NCBI GenBank assembly: GCA_947631105.1
Contig: CANRKD010000008.1
Coordinates: 1 to 35,129 of the forward strand
From: an uncultured Bacilli bacterium
GTDB lineage: Bacteria > Bacillota_I > Bacilli_A > RF39 > UBA660
Length of the DNA stretch: 35,129 nucleotides
Direction: 5' to 3'
Under the pieces are notes generated by a model. The model saw only the letters and a program-made list of their open reading frames with translations, made no database searches and was not told the DNA's origin. The number at the start of each line of letters is the position of its first letter. Positions within the stretch are counted from its first letter, which is position 1. Positions 6,735 to 15,116 of the stretch are shown here, in pieces. The translations under genes were made by a program, and so were the position numbers.

Positions 6735-9041
6735 ATGTTAAAATTAAAAAAAATTAATAAAAGTTATACGACAGGTGATTTTACCCAAGTTGCTTTAAAG
6801 GATATAGATTTACAATTTCGTAAAAATGAATTTGTTGCTATTTTAGGGCCTAGTGGTAGTGGGAAAACGACGCTTTTAAATATAATAGGTGGGTTGGATC
6901 GTTACGATAAAGGTGATTTAATTATTAATAATCGCAGTACAAAAAAATTTAAAGATAATGATTGGGATGCATATCGAAATAATTGTATTGGGTTTATTTT
7001 TCAAAGTTATAATTTAATTAGTCATATCAGTATTTTAGATAATGTAGAAATGGGTATGACGTTAAGTGGGATTTCTAGTAAAAATAGACGTAAAAAAGCT
7101 AAAAAAGCTTTAGAACGTGTAGGTTTAAAAGAACATATCCATAAAAAACCAAATCAATTAAGTGGTGGTCAAATGCAAAGAGTTGCTATTGCAAGAGCCT
7201 TGGCAAATGATCCTGATATTATACTAGCTGATGAACCTACTGGAGCGTTGGATACAAAAACAAGTGTTCAAATTATGGAACTTATAAAAGAAATTGCACG
7301 TGATAAACTAGTTATTATGGTTACACACAATCCAGATTTGGCTCAAGAGTATGCAAATCGAATTATAGATATGAGAGATGGAATAATCTTAAGAGATTCC
7401 AATCCTATTTTAGAAACTGAAAAAGAAGATAAAGAGTATAAAATTAAACGTACATCTATGGGATTTTTATCAGCACTTAAGTTAAGTTTAAATAATATTA
7501 AAACAAAAAAAGGTAGAACATTACTTACTTCTTTTGCTTCAAGTATTGGTATAATTGGAATTGCTCTTATTTTATCTTTATCGAATGGTTTTGACAAACA
7601 AATTGATATTTTTGAAAGAAATACATTATCTTCTATGCCTATAATTATTAGTGAACAAGCCATGAATTTAGATGAAGAAACGATGAATGAAATGCAAAAT
7701 GAAGTAAAAACTACGGAGGAAGATTATCCTAATATTGATTACATTATTCCGGAAAAGACGATGGAAGATACTTATACTCACCGTAATAATATTACTAAAG
7801 AATATATCAATTATATTGAAAATGCGAATCCTGATATAGTTAGTGGTATATCTTCTTATCGTTATACTGGTTTAAATTTGTTAAATAAAATCGATGGTAA
7901 AGTTAAAGTAGTAAGTTCAGAAAATATGAGTAGCATTCCGAAAACTTTAAGTGAAGATAAAAAAAGTGTTATTGAAGAAAAATATGATATATTAGCAGGT
8001 CGTGAAGCCAAAGAGAAAGATGAATTAGTTTTGATAGTGGATAGTAAAAATCATGTTACAGAAGATATTTTAACGAATTTAGGACTTGATGCTACAAAAG
8101 AAAATATTTCTTTTGATGATATCTTAAATAGTGAATTAAAACTTATTTTAAATGATGATTATTATCAAAAAGTAGGTAATTATTATACTGTAAATACTGA
8201 TTTAGATGATTTATATAATTCTAAAAGTGCTATGACTTTAAAAGTAGTAGGAGTAGTTCGTTTAAAAGATGATTATCCCAATTATGTTCAAAAATCCGGT
8301 TTAACTTATACTGAAAAATTATTGGACTATATTATTGAAATAAACCAAAATTCAGCTATTGTAAAAGCTCAAAAAAATGTTGATTATAATGTTTTAAGCG
8401 GAGAAACTTTTGATTTAAGTACAGAAGAGGGAAAATATGCCAAAGAACAAACGTTAGCTTACTTAGGAGATGATTCGGTTCCTTATATTATTCAAGTGTA
8501 TCCTAGAGATTTTAATGCTAAAGATGAATTGATCGAATATTTAGATAAATATAATGAAGGAAAAGATGTTGATGATCAAGTGGTTTATACTGATCAAGCT
8601 GAAATTATTTCTTCTTTATCAGGAAGTATTATGGATGCTATTACAATAGTTTTAGTAGCGTTTAGTGCTATTAGTTTAATTGTTTCATCTATTATGATAG
8701 GAATTATCATGTATATTTCTGTATTAGAAAGAACGAAAGAAATTGGTATATTGCGTAGTTTAGGGGCGCGTAAAAAAGATATTTCACGTGTATTTAATGC
8801 AGAGACGTTTATTATTGGTTTAGCCTCTGGTTTACTTGGGATTGTTATTGCAAGGTTGCTTTTGATTCCAGCTAATATCATTCTTTATAATTTAACGGAT
8901 TTAGAAAATGTTGCCGTTTTAAATCCTTTGCATGCTATTATTTTAATTATTATTAGTTTAATTTTAACTTTAATTGGAGGAGCGATACCAGCCAAATTAG
9001 CTAGTAAAAAAGATCCAGTTATCGCTTTACGTACTGAGTAA
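6735..9041 (+). CDS. MacB-type ABC transporter, fused ATPase and FtsX-like permease
   Basis: A 768-residue protein with both halves of an exporter in one chain. Residues 1-225 are the ATPase: Walker A GPSGSGKTT at 38-46, signature LSGGQ near 142, Walker B IILADEPTGALD near 160-171, and the switch His in VMVTHNPD. Residues about 262-285 form the first transmembrane helix. A large extracytoplasmic region of about 340 residues follows, then three C-terminal helices (about 635-765) with the FtsX-type coupling motif LERTKEIGILRSLGARKKDI. In MacB/LolCDE-like systems such proteins move peptides, lipids or antibiotics away from the membrane or transmit force to periplasmic partners. The PadR and HAAS genes directly downstream suggest induction by envelope stress or an inhibitory compound, but the substrate is unknown. 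A separate promoter and terminator make it its own transcription unit. Confidence 0.9.
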   Translation: MLKLKKINKSYTTGDFTQVALKDIDLQFRKNEFVAILGPSGSGKTTLLNIIGGLDRYDKGDLIINNRSTKKFKDNDWDAYRNNCIGFIFQSYNLISHISILDNVEMGMTLSGISSKNRRKKAKKALERVGLKEHIHKKPNQLSGGQMQRVAIARALANDPDIILADEPTGALDTKTSVQIMELIKEIARDKLVIMVTHNPDLAQEYANRIIDMRDGIILRDSNPILETEKEDKEYKIKRTSMGFLSALKLSLNNIKTKKGRTLLTSFASSIGIIGIALILSLSNGFDKQIDIFERNTLSSMPIIISEQAMNLDEETMNEMQNEVKTTEEDYPNIDYIIPEKTMEDTYTHRNNITKEYINYIENANPDIVSGISSYRYTGLNLLNKIDGKVKVVSSENMSSIPKTLSEDKKSVIEEKYDILAGREAKEKDELVLIVDSKNHVTEDILTNLGLDATKENISFDDILNSELKLILNDDYYQKVGNYYTVNTDLDDLYNSKSAMTLKVVGVVRLKDDYPNYVQKSGLTYTEKLLDYIIEINQNSAIVKAQKNVDYNVLSGETFDLSTEEGKYAKEQTLAYLGDDSVPYIIQVYPRDFNAKDELIEYLDKYNEGKDVDDQVVYTDQAEIISSLSGSIMDAITIVLVAFSAISLIVSSIMIGIIMYISVLERTKEIGILRSLGARKKDISRVFNAETFIIGLASGLLGIVIARLLLIPANIILYNLTDLENVAVLNPLHAIILIIISLILTLIGGAIPAKLASKKDPVIALRTE

Positions 9042-9066
9042 ACAGCATATTATGTGCTGTTTTTTA
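9041..9066 (+). terminator. terminator after the ABC transporter
   Basis: AACAGCA (9041-9047) pairs with TGCTGTT (9055-9061), followed by a T-run; it overlaps the stop codon. Confidence 0.85.
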
Positions 9067-9087
9067 TTACTTTATTTTATTTAGTAC

Positions 9088-9116
9088 TTGACAATACATA
9101 GTACCGGATGTAATAT
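9088..9116 (+). promoter_or_regulatory. padR promoter with overlapping PadR-type operator
   Basis: TTGACA (9088-9093) and TAATAT (9111-9116) are spaced by 17 bases. Between them, overlapping the -10 box, lies the perfect inverted repeat TACAT-N8-ATGTA (9095-9112). Its spacing matches known PadR operators, which carry an inverted repeat of 4-5 bases around 8 bases. TAGTAC is also repeated at 9082 and 9099. Autorepression by the PadR gene just downstream is the natural inference. Confidence 0.65.
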
Positions 9117-9127
9117 GATGACAAGAG

Positions 9128-9457
9128 GTGATACTTATTAACACACAGTTTAAAAAAGGAGTACTAGAACTATTAGTACTTTTAATGGTTGAAAAAAAAG
9201 ATATGTATGGTTATGAACTAGTAGAAGCTGTTAGTAACGTAGTAAATGTCAATGAAGGAACAATATATCCAATATTAAAACGTTTGACAAATGAAGGCTT
9301 TTTTGAAACCTATTTAGAAGAATCAAAAGAAGGTCCACCTCGCAAATATTATCATATAACAGTTGCCGGGAAGAAAAGAAAAAAGGAACAAATAAAAGAA
9401 TGGATCAGTTTTGCCAAAAGTGTGAATGATTTTATTAATGGGAGTGATAAACAATGA
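9128..9457 (+). CDS. PadR-family transcriptional regulator
   Basis: A product of up to 109 residues with the PadR winged helix: QFKKGVLELLVLLMVEKKDMYGYEL, then EGTIYPILKRLTNEGF (recognition helix), GPPRKYYHIT (wing) and a C-terminal dimerisation helix. It lacks the long C-terminal domain of larger PadR proteins, so it is of the small subfamily 2 type that controls ABC exporters. The start is ambiguous. GTG 9128 lies inside the apparent ribosome binding site AGAGGTGAT (9124-9132), and no ATG exists before the conserved QFKKG, so a rare ATT (9137) or ATA start is possible. The stop overlaps the next gene as ATGA, implying coupled translation. It probably represses its own promoter and perhaps the upstream transporter. 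Confidence 0.9.
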   Translation: MILINTQFKKGVLELLVLLMVEKKDMYGYELVEAVSNVVNVNEGTIYPILKRLTNEGFFETYLEESKEGPPRKYYHITVAGKKRKKEQIKEWISFAKSVNDFINGSDKQ

Positions 9458-10935
9458 CAAAGGAAGAATTTTTAAAAAAATTAAAAAAGAAAATTGATAT
9501 TTTGGAAGAAAGTGAAGTAGAAGATATTTTAAAAGATTATGAAGGATTTATCGATGAAAAAGTAAATCAAGGAATGAGTGAGGAAGAAGCAGTTAAGCAA
9601 TTAGGTAATATTAATGAAATTACAGAAGAATTGTTAAGTGCATATAAAATCAAAAATAATCATGAAAAGAATGGCGATATTATTAATAATTTTGTTGATC
9701 GCTGCATTAAAGTAATTGAAAAAATAATTTATGCTTTTTCTCATAAAAGTGCAAAAGAGATATTACGTTTTATGTTTGAAATAATAGGAATTTTTTTAAT
9801 ATTGATCCTTTGTAAAATTCCTTTTGAAATAATTATTTTTTTAGGTAAAAATTTGTTATATGATTTATGCACAAGTATTGGTGGTGTATCTTTTTACAGA
9901 ATCATTAGTGGTATTGGCAAATTTTTAATAGAGATGGTTTATTTAATTTTTGCGGTTATCTTATTTATAAAAATATTTGAGAATCGCTATATTAATTCTG
10001 ATTTTTTTGAAACGCAGGAGATAAAAGGTAATACTTCTAAGAAAAAAAATGATATAAAAGAAAGTAAGAATGAAACTAAAATAAACAAGAAAATCAAAAA
10101 TCACGAAAGTTTAGGAATAATTGATACTTTAGTAACTATTTGTTTAATATTTATAAAATGTTTTGCATTTTTTATTTTGATGTTAGTTATTTTGTATATA
10201 ATTGGAATGACAGCAGCAGTAGGCATATCTATTTATTTATTAGTTATGGGAGTAACATATATTGGTTTTTATCTTAGCATATTAGCTTTACTAATTCTTG
10301 GAATATGTGTATTCATAGTATTGTTTAATTTTATATTTAACCGTAAAAATCATTTGTTACCTTTATTAATCATTACACTTTCGAGTTTAATTGTACTGGG
10401 TATAGGTATTGGTATAGCGACAATAGAAGTTGCTAAAACTGAGTTAGTATATGAAAGTGAAAATGATAATAATTTAGAAACAAAAACTTTTGAATATCAT
10501 ATGAAAGATAATTTAGTTTTACATAATTTTGGCAATAACTATAAAATAGATGATACTCTTGGAGATACAATTCGTTTGGAATATAAATTTAATTCTAATT
10601 TTGCTGATTATTATTTCTATGATGATAATACTATCTATCGAGATTTTGAGATTATAACCAGGTATTATGATATTACCAAATTTAATTATAATAATAATTT
10701 TAAACAATTCTTAAATGATTTAAAAAATAAAAAAATTCAAATGTATAATTATGATGTACATTTAACAGTTTATGTCAGTAGTGAAGTTTATAATCAATTG
10801 CGAGCTAATGAAGATAAATTAAATCATATTTCTGATTTGGAAGATTATGATTTAGAAGATATATGTGAGGAATTAAATTATCAAGGTTATGATGTGCCAT
10901 CTTATTGTTTACCTTATTTAAATGAAGAAATGTAA
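9454..10935 (+). CDS. HAAS-domain (DUF1700) multi-pass membrane protein, unusually long
   Basis: A 493-residue product. Residues 1-65 (MTKEEFLKKLKK, then EDYEGFIDEKVNQGMSEEEAVKQLG-type text) are the HAAS/DUF1700 domain, the usual partner of small PadR regulators. Hydrophobic helices follow at about 104-130 and 154-175, a charged cytoplasmic loop at 180-225, then several helices at about 225-325. The last 150 residues are an extracytoplasmic domain rich in Tyr, Asn and Asp. Most HAAS proteins known to me are about 180-350 residues, so the second membrane block and tail are extra. By family precedent it senses membrane state and modulates the PadR repressor or ABC exporter. The gene overlaps padR by 4 bases (ATGA) and ends in a 10-bp hairpin terminator. 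Confidence 0.8.
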   Translation: MTKEEFLKKLKKKIDILEESEVEDILKDYEGFIDEKVNQGMSEEEAVKQLGNINEITEELLSAYKIKNNHEKNGDIINNFVDRCIKVIEKIIYAFSHKSAKEILRFMFEIIGIFLILILCKIPFEIIIFLGKNLLYDLCTSIGGVSFYRIISGIGKFLIEMVYLIFAVILFIKIFENRYINSDFFETQEIKGNTSKKKNDIKESKNETKINKKIKNHESLGIIDTLVTICLIFIKCFAFFILMLVILYIIGMTAAVGISIYLLVMGVTYIGFYLSILALLILGICVFIVLFNFIFNRKNHLLPLLIITLSSLIVLGIGIGIATIEVAKTELVYESENDNNLETKTFEYHMKDNLVLHNFGNNYKIDDTLGDTIRLEYKFNSNFADYYFYDDNTIYRDFEIITRYYDITKFNYNNNFKQFLNDLKNKKIQMYNYDVHLTVYVSSEVYNQLRANEDKLNHISDLEDYDLEDICEELNYQGYDVPSYCLPYLNEEM

Positions 10936-10965
10936 AGAAAAAGTGGGTTTTGCTTTTTCTTTTTT
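10934..10965 (+). terminator. terminator after padR-HAAS operon
   Basis: A perfect 10-bp stem, AAAGAAAAAG (10934-10943) with CTTTTTCTTT (10953-10962), then T-rich sequence. Confidence 0.85.
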
Positions 10966-10998
10966 GGGGTATGCTATATAATAAAAGTGGTGACATAA

Positions 10999-11925
10999 AT
11001 GAATAATACAAAAATAAGTATGTTAGATCGTTATGGAGAAGATTTTACTAAAAAAGAGTTTATTACAGATCCAGCGATTGCTCGGGAAGAAGAAATAAAA
11101 CAATGTATTTTGACTCTTTTGACACCAGAAAAAAGTGCCCTATTGGTTGGTAAACCTGGGATAGGTAAAACAGCGATTGTAGAAGGTTTAGCGTATCGTA
11201 TTCAAAAAGGGTTAGTTCCAAATGCTCTTTTAGGATGGCATTTAATCAAAATTAATATTACAAGCTTATTTGGTTCTAGTATGAGTGAAGGTCAAATGGA
11301 AAATCGTATAGATTTATTAGTAAAAGAATTAGATGCTTGTGATAAAACGATTTTATTTATTGATGAAACACATGTTCTTGTACATAATACCGAAAATGGT
11401 GGAGTTGATTTTGCCAATATGCTTAAATCTGGTTTAGATCGTGGATCTATAAAAATGATTGGTGCTACGACAACAGAAGAGTATGAACAATATATTTTAA
11501 GAGATCGTGCTTTTTTACGTCGTTTTCAAAAAATAGATGTTTTGGAAGCAGATAAACCAACGGTCGTTAAAATTTTAATGGGAACTTATCCTAAGCTAGA
11601 AAAACAAATTGGAGTAAAATTAAATTATACCGAATTTATTAAACAAAAAATTATGACTTTTATTGTAGAAATGACAGATGAGTATAAGAGGGTTTATGAA
11701 ATTGCAAGTCGTTATCCAGATATTTGTTTAACTATACTCGCTAATGCTTTTACTTATGCACTTTTTGATAATGAATCTGAAGTTAAAATAAAACATGTGT
11801 ATAAAGCAATATGTAATGCGAAAAATATATATGAGGATGCAAAGAAAAAAGAAATTGAACGCTTTAAAATAGAATTTGCAGATTTAATTAAAGAAGAAAA
11901 TGTTAATTTAGAAGAAATTAATTAA
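10999..11925 (+). CDS. solo Clp-D1-like AAA+ ATPase
   Basis: A 308-residue protein consisting of one AAA+ module close to the first ATPase domain of ClpA/ClpB/ClpC. Walker A GKPGIGKT is at 51-58, Walker [11 protein letters not shown] at about 118-127, sensor 1 [10 protein letters not shown] at about 153-162, and the arginine finger lies in FLRRFQ at about 172-177. The Clp N-domain, middle domain, second ATPase domain and C-terminal protease-binding loop are all absent. Where ClpB has the substrate-gripping KYRG pore loop, this protein reads SSMSEGQ, with no aromatic residue. It may therefore be a remodelling or regulatory ATPase rather than a threading unfoldase. A TATAAT at 10977-10982 with an upstream TG and a GGTGA site precede ATG 10999. 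An oxidoreductase gene follows 16 bases later and is probably co-transcribed. Confidence 0.85.
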   Translation: MNNTKISMLDRYGEDFTKKEFITDPAIAREEEIKQCILTLLTPEKSALLVGKPGIGKTAIVEGLAYRIQKGLVPNALLGWHLIKINITSLFGSSMSEGQMENRIDLLVKELDACDKTILFIDETHVLVHNTENGGVDFANMLKSGLDRGSIKMIGATTTEEYEQYILRDRAFLRRFQKIDVLEADKPTVVKILMGTYPKLEKQIGVKLNYTEFIKQKIMTFIVEMTDEYKRVYEIASRYPDICLTILANAFTYALFDNESEVKIKHVYKAICNAKNIYEDAKKKEIERFKIEFADLIKEENVNLEEIN

Positions 11926-11941
11926 AAAGGGAGAGATTTAG

Positions 11942-13018
11942 ATGGATAGAAAAATTAAAGTAGCACAAATTGGTTGTGGAAAAATGAGTAAATTAACTAT
12001 GCGTTATGCAATGGAAAAAGGCTGTGATATTATTTTAGCCTTTGATATTAATGAAGACATTATTGGTATGGATATTGGAACGATTATGGAAACTGAAAAT
12101 AAAAATATAAATGTAGAAGATATTCAATTTTTGACCAAACGTTTAGCGGAAGAAAAACCTGATATCGCTATTGTTACTACTATGAGTTTATTAAATGATT
12201 TGGAAAATGTTTTAAGAGCTTGTGTGTCTTGTGGAGTGAATGTAATAACTACTTGTGAAGAGGCTTTTTTTGCTAGTAATTCAAATCCTAAATTATTTAC
12301 AGAATTAGATCGTTTGGCTAAAGCGAATAATGTTACAATTACTGGGTCAGGATATCAAGATATTTTTTGGGGGAATTTGATTAGTAACTTAGCGGCTTCT
12401 ACTCATAAAATTACAAAAATTAAAGGTAGTAGTTCTTACAATGTAGAAGACTATGGTATTGCTTTAGCCAAAGCTCATGGAGCAGGACTTTCTTTGGATG
12501 AATTTGATAAAGAGGTTGCTAGTGTAGATCGAATCAGTAATGAGGAAAGAGAAAAATTAATACAAAATCGTGAATATTTGCCAAGTTATATGTGGAATGT
12601 TGCGGGTTGGTTGGTTGATAAATTAGGTTTGCATTTGGTAAGTATTGAGCAAAAATGTGTTCCGATGCAACACAACGAAGATATTTATTCTTCAACTTTA
12701 GATATGACTATTAAAGCAGGAGATGCTACAGGTATGAGTGCCGTTGTCACAGCTAAAACAGATGAAGGAATCACTATTGAAGCAGAATGTATTGGTAAGG
12801 TTTATAGCAAAGAGGAATATGATGTTAATGAATGGTCAATTTTAGGAGAACCAGATACAACGATGATTATCAATAAGCCATGTACTGTAGAACTTACTTG
12901 TGCAGATATCGTAAATCGAATTCCTGATGTTCTGAATGCTCGTAGTGGTTTTGTTTCTACAAGTGAAATGCCAGAACTTATGTTTAGAATAAAAAATTTA
13001 AATGAATATGTAAAATAA
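11942..13018 (+). CDS. NAD(P)-dependent oxidoreductase, 2,4-diaminopentanoate dehydrogenase / dihydrodipicolinate reductase-like
   Basis: A 358-residue product with an N-terminal Rossmann motif (VAQIGCGKMSK, residues 7-17) and the stretch GVNVITTCEEAFFASNS, then DRLAKANNVTITGSGYQDIFWGNL, which resembles the Ord / 2,4-diaminopentanoate dehydrogenase family. That enzyme acts in clostridial ornithine fermentation. Its usual pathway partners (OraS/OraE aminomutase, OrtA/OrtB thiolase) are not in this window, so the substrate is uncertain: another amino-acid-derived imine or keto compound is equally possible. An AGGGAGAG ribosome binding site precedes the ATG. The gene follows the AAA protein closely and ends in a strong terminator. 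The dehydrogenase fold is well supported; the specific reaction is not. Confidence 0.75.
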   Translation: MDRKIKVAQIGCGKMSKLTMRYAMEKGCDIILAFDINEDIIGMDIGTIMETENKNINVEDIQFLTKRLAEEKPDIAIVTTMSLLNDLENVLRACVSCGVNVITTCEEAFFASNSNPKLFTELDRLAKANNVTITGSGYQDIFWGNLISNLAASTHKITKIKGSSSYNVEDYGIALAKAHGAGLSLDEFDKEVASVDRISNEEREKLIQNREYLPSYMWNVAGWLVDKLGLHLVSIEQKCVPMQHNEDIYSSTLDMTIKAGDATGMSAVVTAKTDEGITIEAECIGKVYSKEEYDVNEWSILGEPDTTMIINKPCTVELTCADIVNRIPDVLNARSGFVSTSEMPELMFRIKNLNEYVK

Positions 13019-13047
13019 AAAAATGCGTCTTAAATAGACGCTTTTTT
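13018..13047. terminator. bidirectional terminator
   Basis: GCGTCT and AGACGC form a stem around TAAAT, flanked by A-run and T-run, between convergent genes. Confidence 0.9.
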
Positions 13048-13252
13048 AATCTCTGTCGGAAATTGATCTAAAAATTAAAATTACTAGAAAAGCGATGATT
13101 GCTATGGCAAATACTGTAATTACACCATCAGACATAAATTTGTTTAAAAAGTGATGTATACTTGAAAAAATATCAGTAAAAAATAATTTTATATCTCCTA
13201 AAAAATCTATTAATTCATCATAAATATGTTTAAAAAAATTGGTAATTTCCAT
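13046..13252 (-). CDS. small single-pass membrane protein
   Basis: A product of about 68 residues: an amphipathic, Phe-rich N-terminal half (ITNFFKHIYDELIDFLGD and onward) and one hydrophobic helix at about residues 44-63 followed by RSISDRD. Tail-anchored or N-out topology is likely. ATG 13250-13252 is about 10 bases after an AGGA site on the minus strand; the GTG at 13261 sits almost on that site and is less likely. Function is unknown. Small membrane proteins like this often act as regulators or as holin-like proteins, but nothing here decides it. Confidence 0.55.
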   Translation of the reverse strand: MEITNFFKHIYDELIDFLGDIKLFFTDIFSSIHHFLNKFMSDGVITVFAIAIIAFLVILIFRSISDRD

Positions 13253-13287
13253 ATTATTCACATCCTATATTTAATTATAATATAGTC

Positions 13288-13316
13288 TTGCATTTTATTC
13301 AATTATTTGTTATTCT
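13288..13316 (+). promoter_or_regulatory. promoter of tRNA-His
   Basis: TTGCAT (13288-13293) and TATTCT (13311-13316) with a 17-base spacer, 12 bases before the tRNA. Confidence 0.6.
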
Positions 13317-13328
13317 ATAACTGTCTAT

Positions 13329-13405
13329 GGCGGAATTGGTGAAGTGGTTAACACGCCGGATTGTGGCTCCGGTATGCGTGGGTTCGATCCCCACATTTCG
13401 CCCCA
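13329..13405 (+). tRNA. tRNA-His (anticodon GTG)
   Basis: A 77-base tRNA with the extra 5' G (G-1, base 13329) pairing C73, the identity element of tRNA-His. The acceptor stem GCGGAAT pairs with ATTTCGC with one G-T wobble. The anticodon loop TTGTGGC has GTG at 13363-13365, the T-arm contains GGTTCGATCC, and CCA is encoded at 13403-13405. Confidence 0.97.
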
Positions 13406-13414
13406 AGGAGATTT

Positions 13415-13440
13415 AAACTCGCATATAAGCGAGTTTTTAT
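13415..13440 (+). terminator. terminator after tRNA-His
   Basis: AAACTCGC (13415-13422) pairs with GCGAGTTT (13429-13436), followed by T. Confidence 0.85.
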
Positions 13441-13462
13441 AAAATTTTAAGGTGGTTTAGAT

Positions 13463-14383
13463 ATGACTAAAGATGTTGTAGAAGAGTATACTTGGACTAT
13501 TCTAAAAAAACAGTTACAGAAATTTAAAATATCTAATCAAGCTATGTATTCCATTATTGAAAATGTTAAAGAACAATTGTATTCGATTATTGCAAATTGG
13601 AACGATATAGAGTTTCGAGATACCCTTTTAGTTATTGGTAGTGAGGAAGGAACTTTTTATGATACAGATAATAAATTGATTGCCAATATGGTTGTTGTTG
13701 CTATTAGGAATAGTTTGTTAGAGGGAGTAAGCAGCAAAAGTTATCAGGCTTATGGTTCAATGTATTATTTGAAAGATGCATCGATTAAAATAATTACTAA
13801 TGAAGCAATTCAATATTTTTCAAAATTAAATTTAGAAGAGATTGCTTCTACGATTCATTTAGAACATGATTTTTATAGAGATTTATTAGCAAAATATCCT
13901 GTTGCCTATAAGGCATTATTTGAACTATCAAAATGTAATGAAAAAGATTTAGAACATGAATATTGTGAATTTCGAGATTTGGAAGTTTATGAATTAGTTG
14001 AACTTGATAACATTCAGTCAAATGAAAAAATGAAAACAAATTATGAAAGTGGAATTGATGAAAATTTTAATGATTCTTTATTAAATTTTTTAAAAGATAT
14101 TCAAGAGAAAAAAAGTGAAATATTTTATACCGATTGTTTTAAAATGTTAACAAGAAATATTGAAAAATTATTAAGAGTTATTGAATTTATTTTAACTCAT
14201 AATGCAATGTATATTACAGGGAATTATTTAATGACTAAAAATTATGTAGCTAGGAGAAAAAATTTAATAAGGGCTTCTCATACTGGAGATGATGAACTTT
14301 TTTATAATAAATTAGAATCTCTAGGGGAAGTTTCAAAACGATATTGTGATATTTTAGAGAATTTAAAAGAATTTATAAATTAA
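13463..14383 (+). CDS. conserved-looking cytoplasmic protein, unknown function
   Basis: A 306-residue soluble protein with no signal peptide or membrane helix. It is predicted mostly helical, with long Glu/Lys/Leu-rich segments in the C-terminal half (about 200-300). The N-terminal part contains LLVIGSEEGTFYDTDNKLIANMVVVAIRNSL, which may be a small alpha/beta unit. I do not recognise a family or catalytic motif. AAGGTGG at 13450-13456 is well placed before ATG 13463. It lies directly after the tRNA-His terminator and is followed by its own terminator, so it is a single-gene unit. It may relate to the following HD operon, but is separated from it by a terminator and a new promoter. Confidence 0.65.
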   Translation: MTKDVVEEYTWTILKKQLQKFKISNQAMYSIIENVKEQLYSIIANWNDIEFRDTLLVIGSEEGTFYDTDNKLIANMVVVAIRNSLLEGVSSKSYQAYGSMYYLKDASIKIITNEAIQYFSKLNLEEIASTIHLEHDFYRDLLAKYPVAYKALFELSKCNEKDLEHEYCEFRDLEVYELVELDNIQSNEKMKTNYESGIDENFNDSLLNFLKDIQEKKSEIFYTDCFKMLTRNIEKLLRVIEFILTHNAMYITGNYLMTKNYVARRKNLIRASHTGDDELFYNKLESLGEVSKRYCDILENLKEFIN

Positions 14384-14410
14384 ATTCATATTTTTTAATA
14401 TGAATTTTTT
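14382..14410 (+). terminator. terminator after the 13463 gene
   Basis: AAATTCATAT (14382-14391) pairs with ATATGAATTT (14398-14407), then further T. The stem is AT-rich. Confidence 0.7.
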
Positions 14411-14414
14411 AAAT

Positions 14415-14443
14415 TTGACTAACTATTTTAAATAATTTATAAT
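14415..14443 (+). promoter_or_regulatory. promoter of the HD / ASCH-transglutaminase-like operon
   Basis: TTGACT (14415-14420) and TATAAT (14438-14443) with a 17-base spacer. The predicted transcript start near 14450 is only about 13 bases before ATG 14463, so the ATG at 14442 cannot be used from this promoter. Confidence 0.7.
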
Positions 14444-14462
14444 GACTTTAAGGACTGATAAA

Positions 14463-15116
14463 ATGGAAAAAGTACCAAGTGTTGTTCCACAAATTTCACA
14501 AAATGTAATAAATAATATTATGGAAAAAGAACATATAACACAATTTATTGAACAAAATTTAAATTTAATTGATCAAAGGATTTTTCCAAAATTTATGTAC
14601 CATAATATTATTCATGCATTAAATACTTCCTTATTTGCGATGGTAATTGCTAGTTTTTATAACATTTCTATTTCCGAAAAGAAGATATTATTAGATGCTT
14701 CATTTTTGCATGATATCGGTAGAATTAGTGATGGAGAAGATGAAAATCATTCCTATGTAAGTTCGATTTTGGCGGAAACAGTTATAACGAATCAACTTTT
14801 TTATCAAAATCAAAAAAATTTATTGTTGTTACAATCATTAATTTTAGGACATACTGAATCTTTGTATGATCAGTCTATTTTTGAAAAAAGTGATTCTACA
14901 GATCTTTCGCAAAATTTGTTATTATTAAAAATATTAAAAGATGCTGATATCTTAGATAGAGTGAGGCTTCCTTTAGAAAATATCAATTTAGATCGATTAA
15001 ATTTAGAAGTTTCTAAATCTTTACTTCATTTTGCTAAGTATGTAAATCAAACAAAAGTTATGCATTATTTAATAAAGGATAGTGAAAAGTATGAATTATC
15101 AACCCATTATAATTAA
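14463..15116 (+). CDS. HD-domain metal-dependent phosphohydrolase
   Basis: A 217-residue protein with the HD-domain ligand series: MYHNIIHALN (H47/H51), FLHDIGR (H83-D84), ILGHTES (H130) and LKDADILDRVRL (D160-D165). HD enzymes hydrolyse phosphate esters of nucleotides, including dNTPs, cyclic nucleotides and (p)ppGpp. There is no partner sensor domain and no RelA/SpoT synthetase region, so the substrate is open. ATG 14463 is chosen because AAGGA lies about 9 bases upstream and the ATG at 14442 falls within the -10 box. It is the first gene of a compact four-gene operon, and its 3' end overlaps the next gene by 26 bases, so products are probably made in fixed ratio. Confidence 0.8.
   Translation: MEKVPSVVPQISQNVINNIMEKEHITQFIEQNLNLIDQRIFPKFMYHNIIHALNTSLFAMVIASFYNISISEKKILLDASFLHDIGRISDGEDENHSYVSSILAETVITNQLFYQNQKNLLLLQSLILGHTESLYDQSIFEKSDSTDLSQNLLLLKILKDADILDRVRLPLENINLDRLNLEVSKSLLHFAKYVNQTKVMHYLIKDSEKYELSTHYN

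Noticed and set aside
14442-14444. Upstream ATG of the HD gene
   Set aside because: It lies inside the TATAAT box of the promoter; ATG 14463 has the ribosome binding site.
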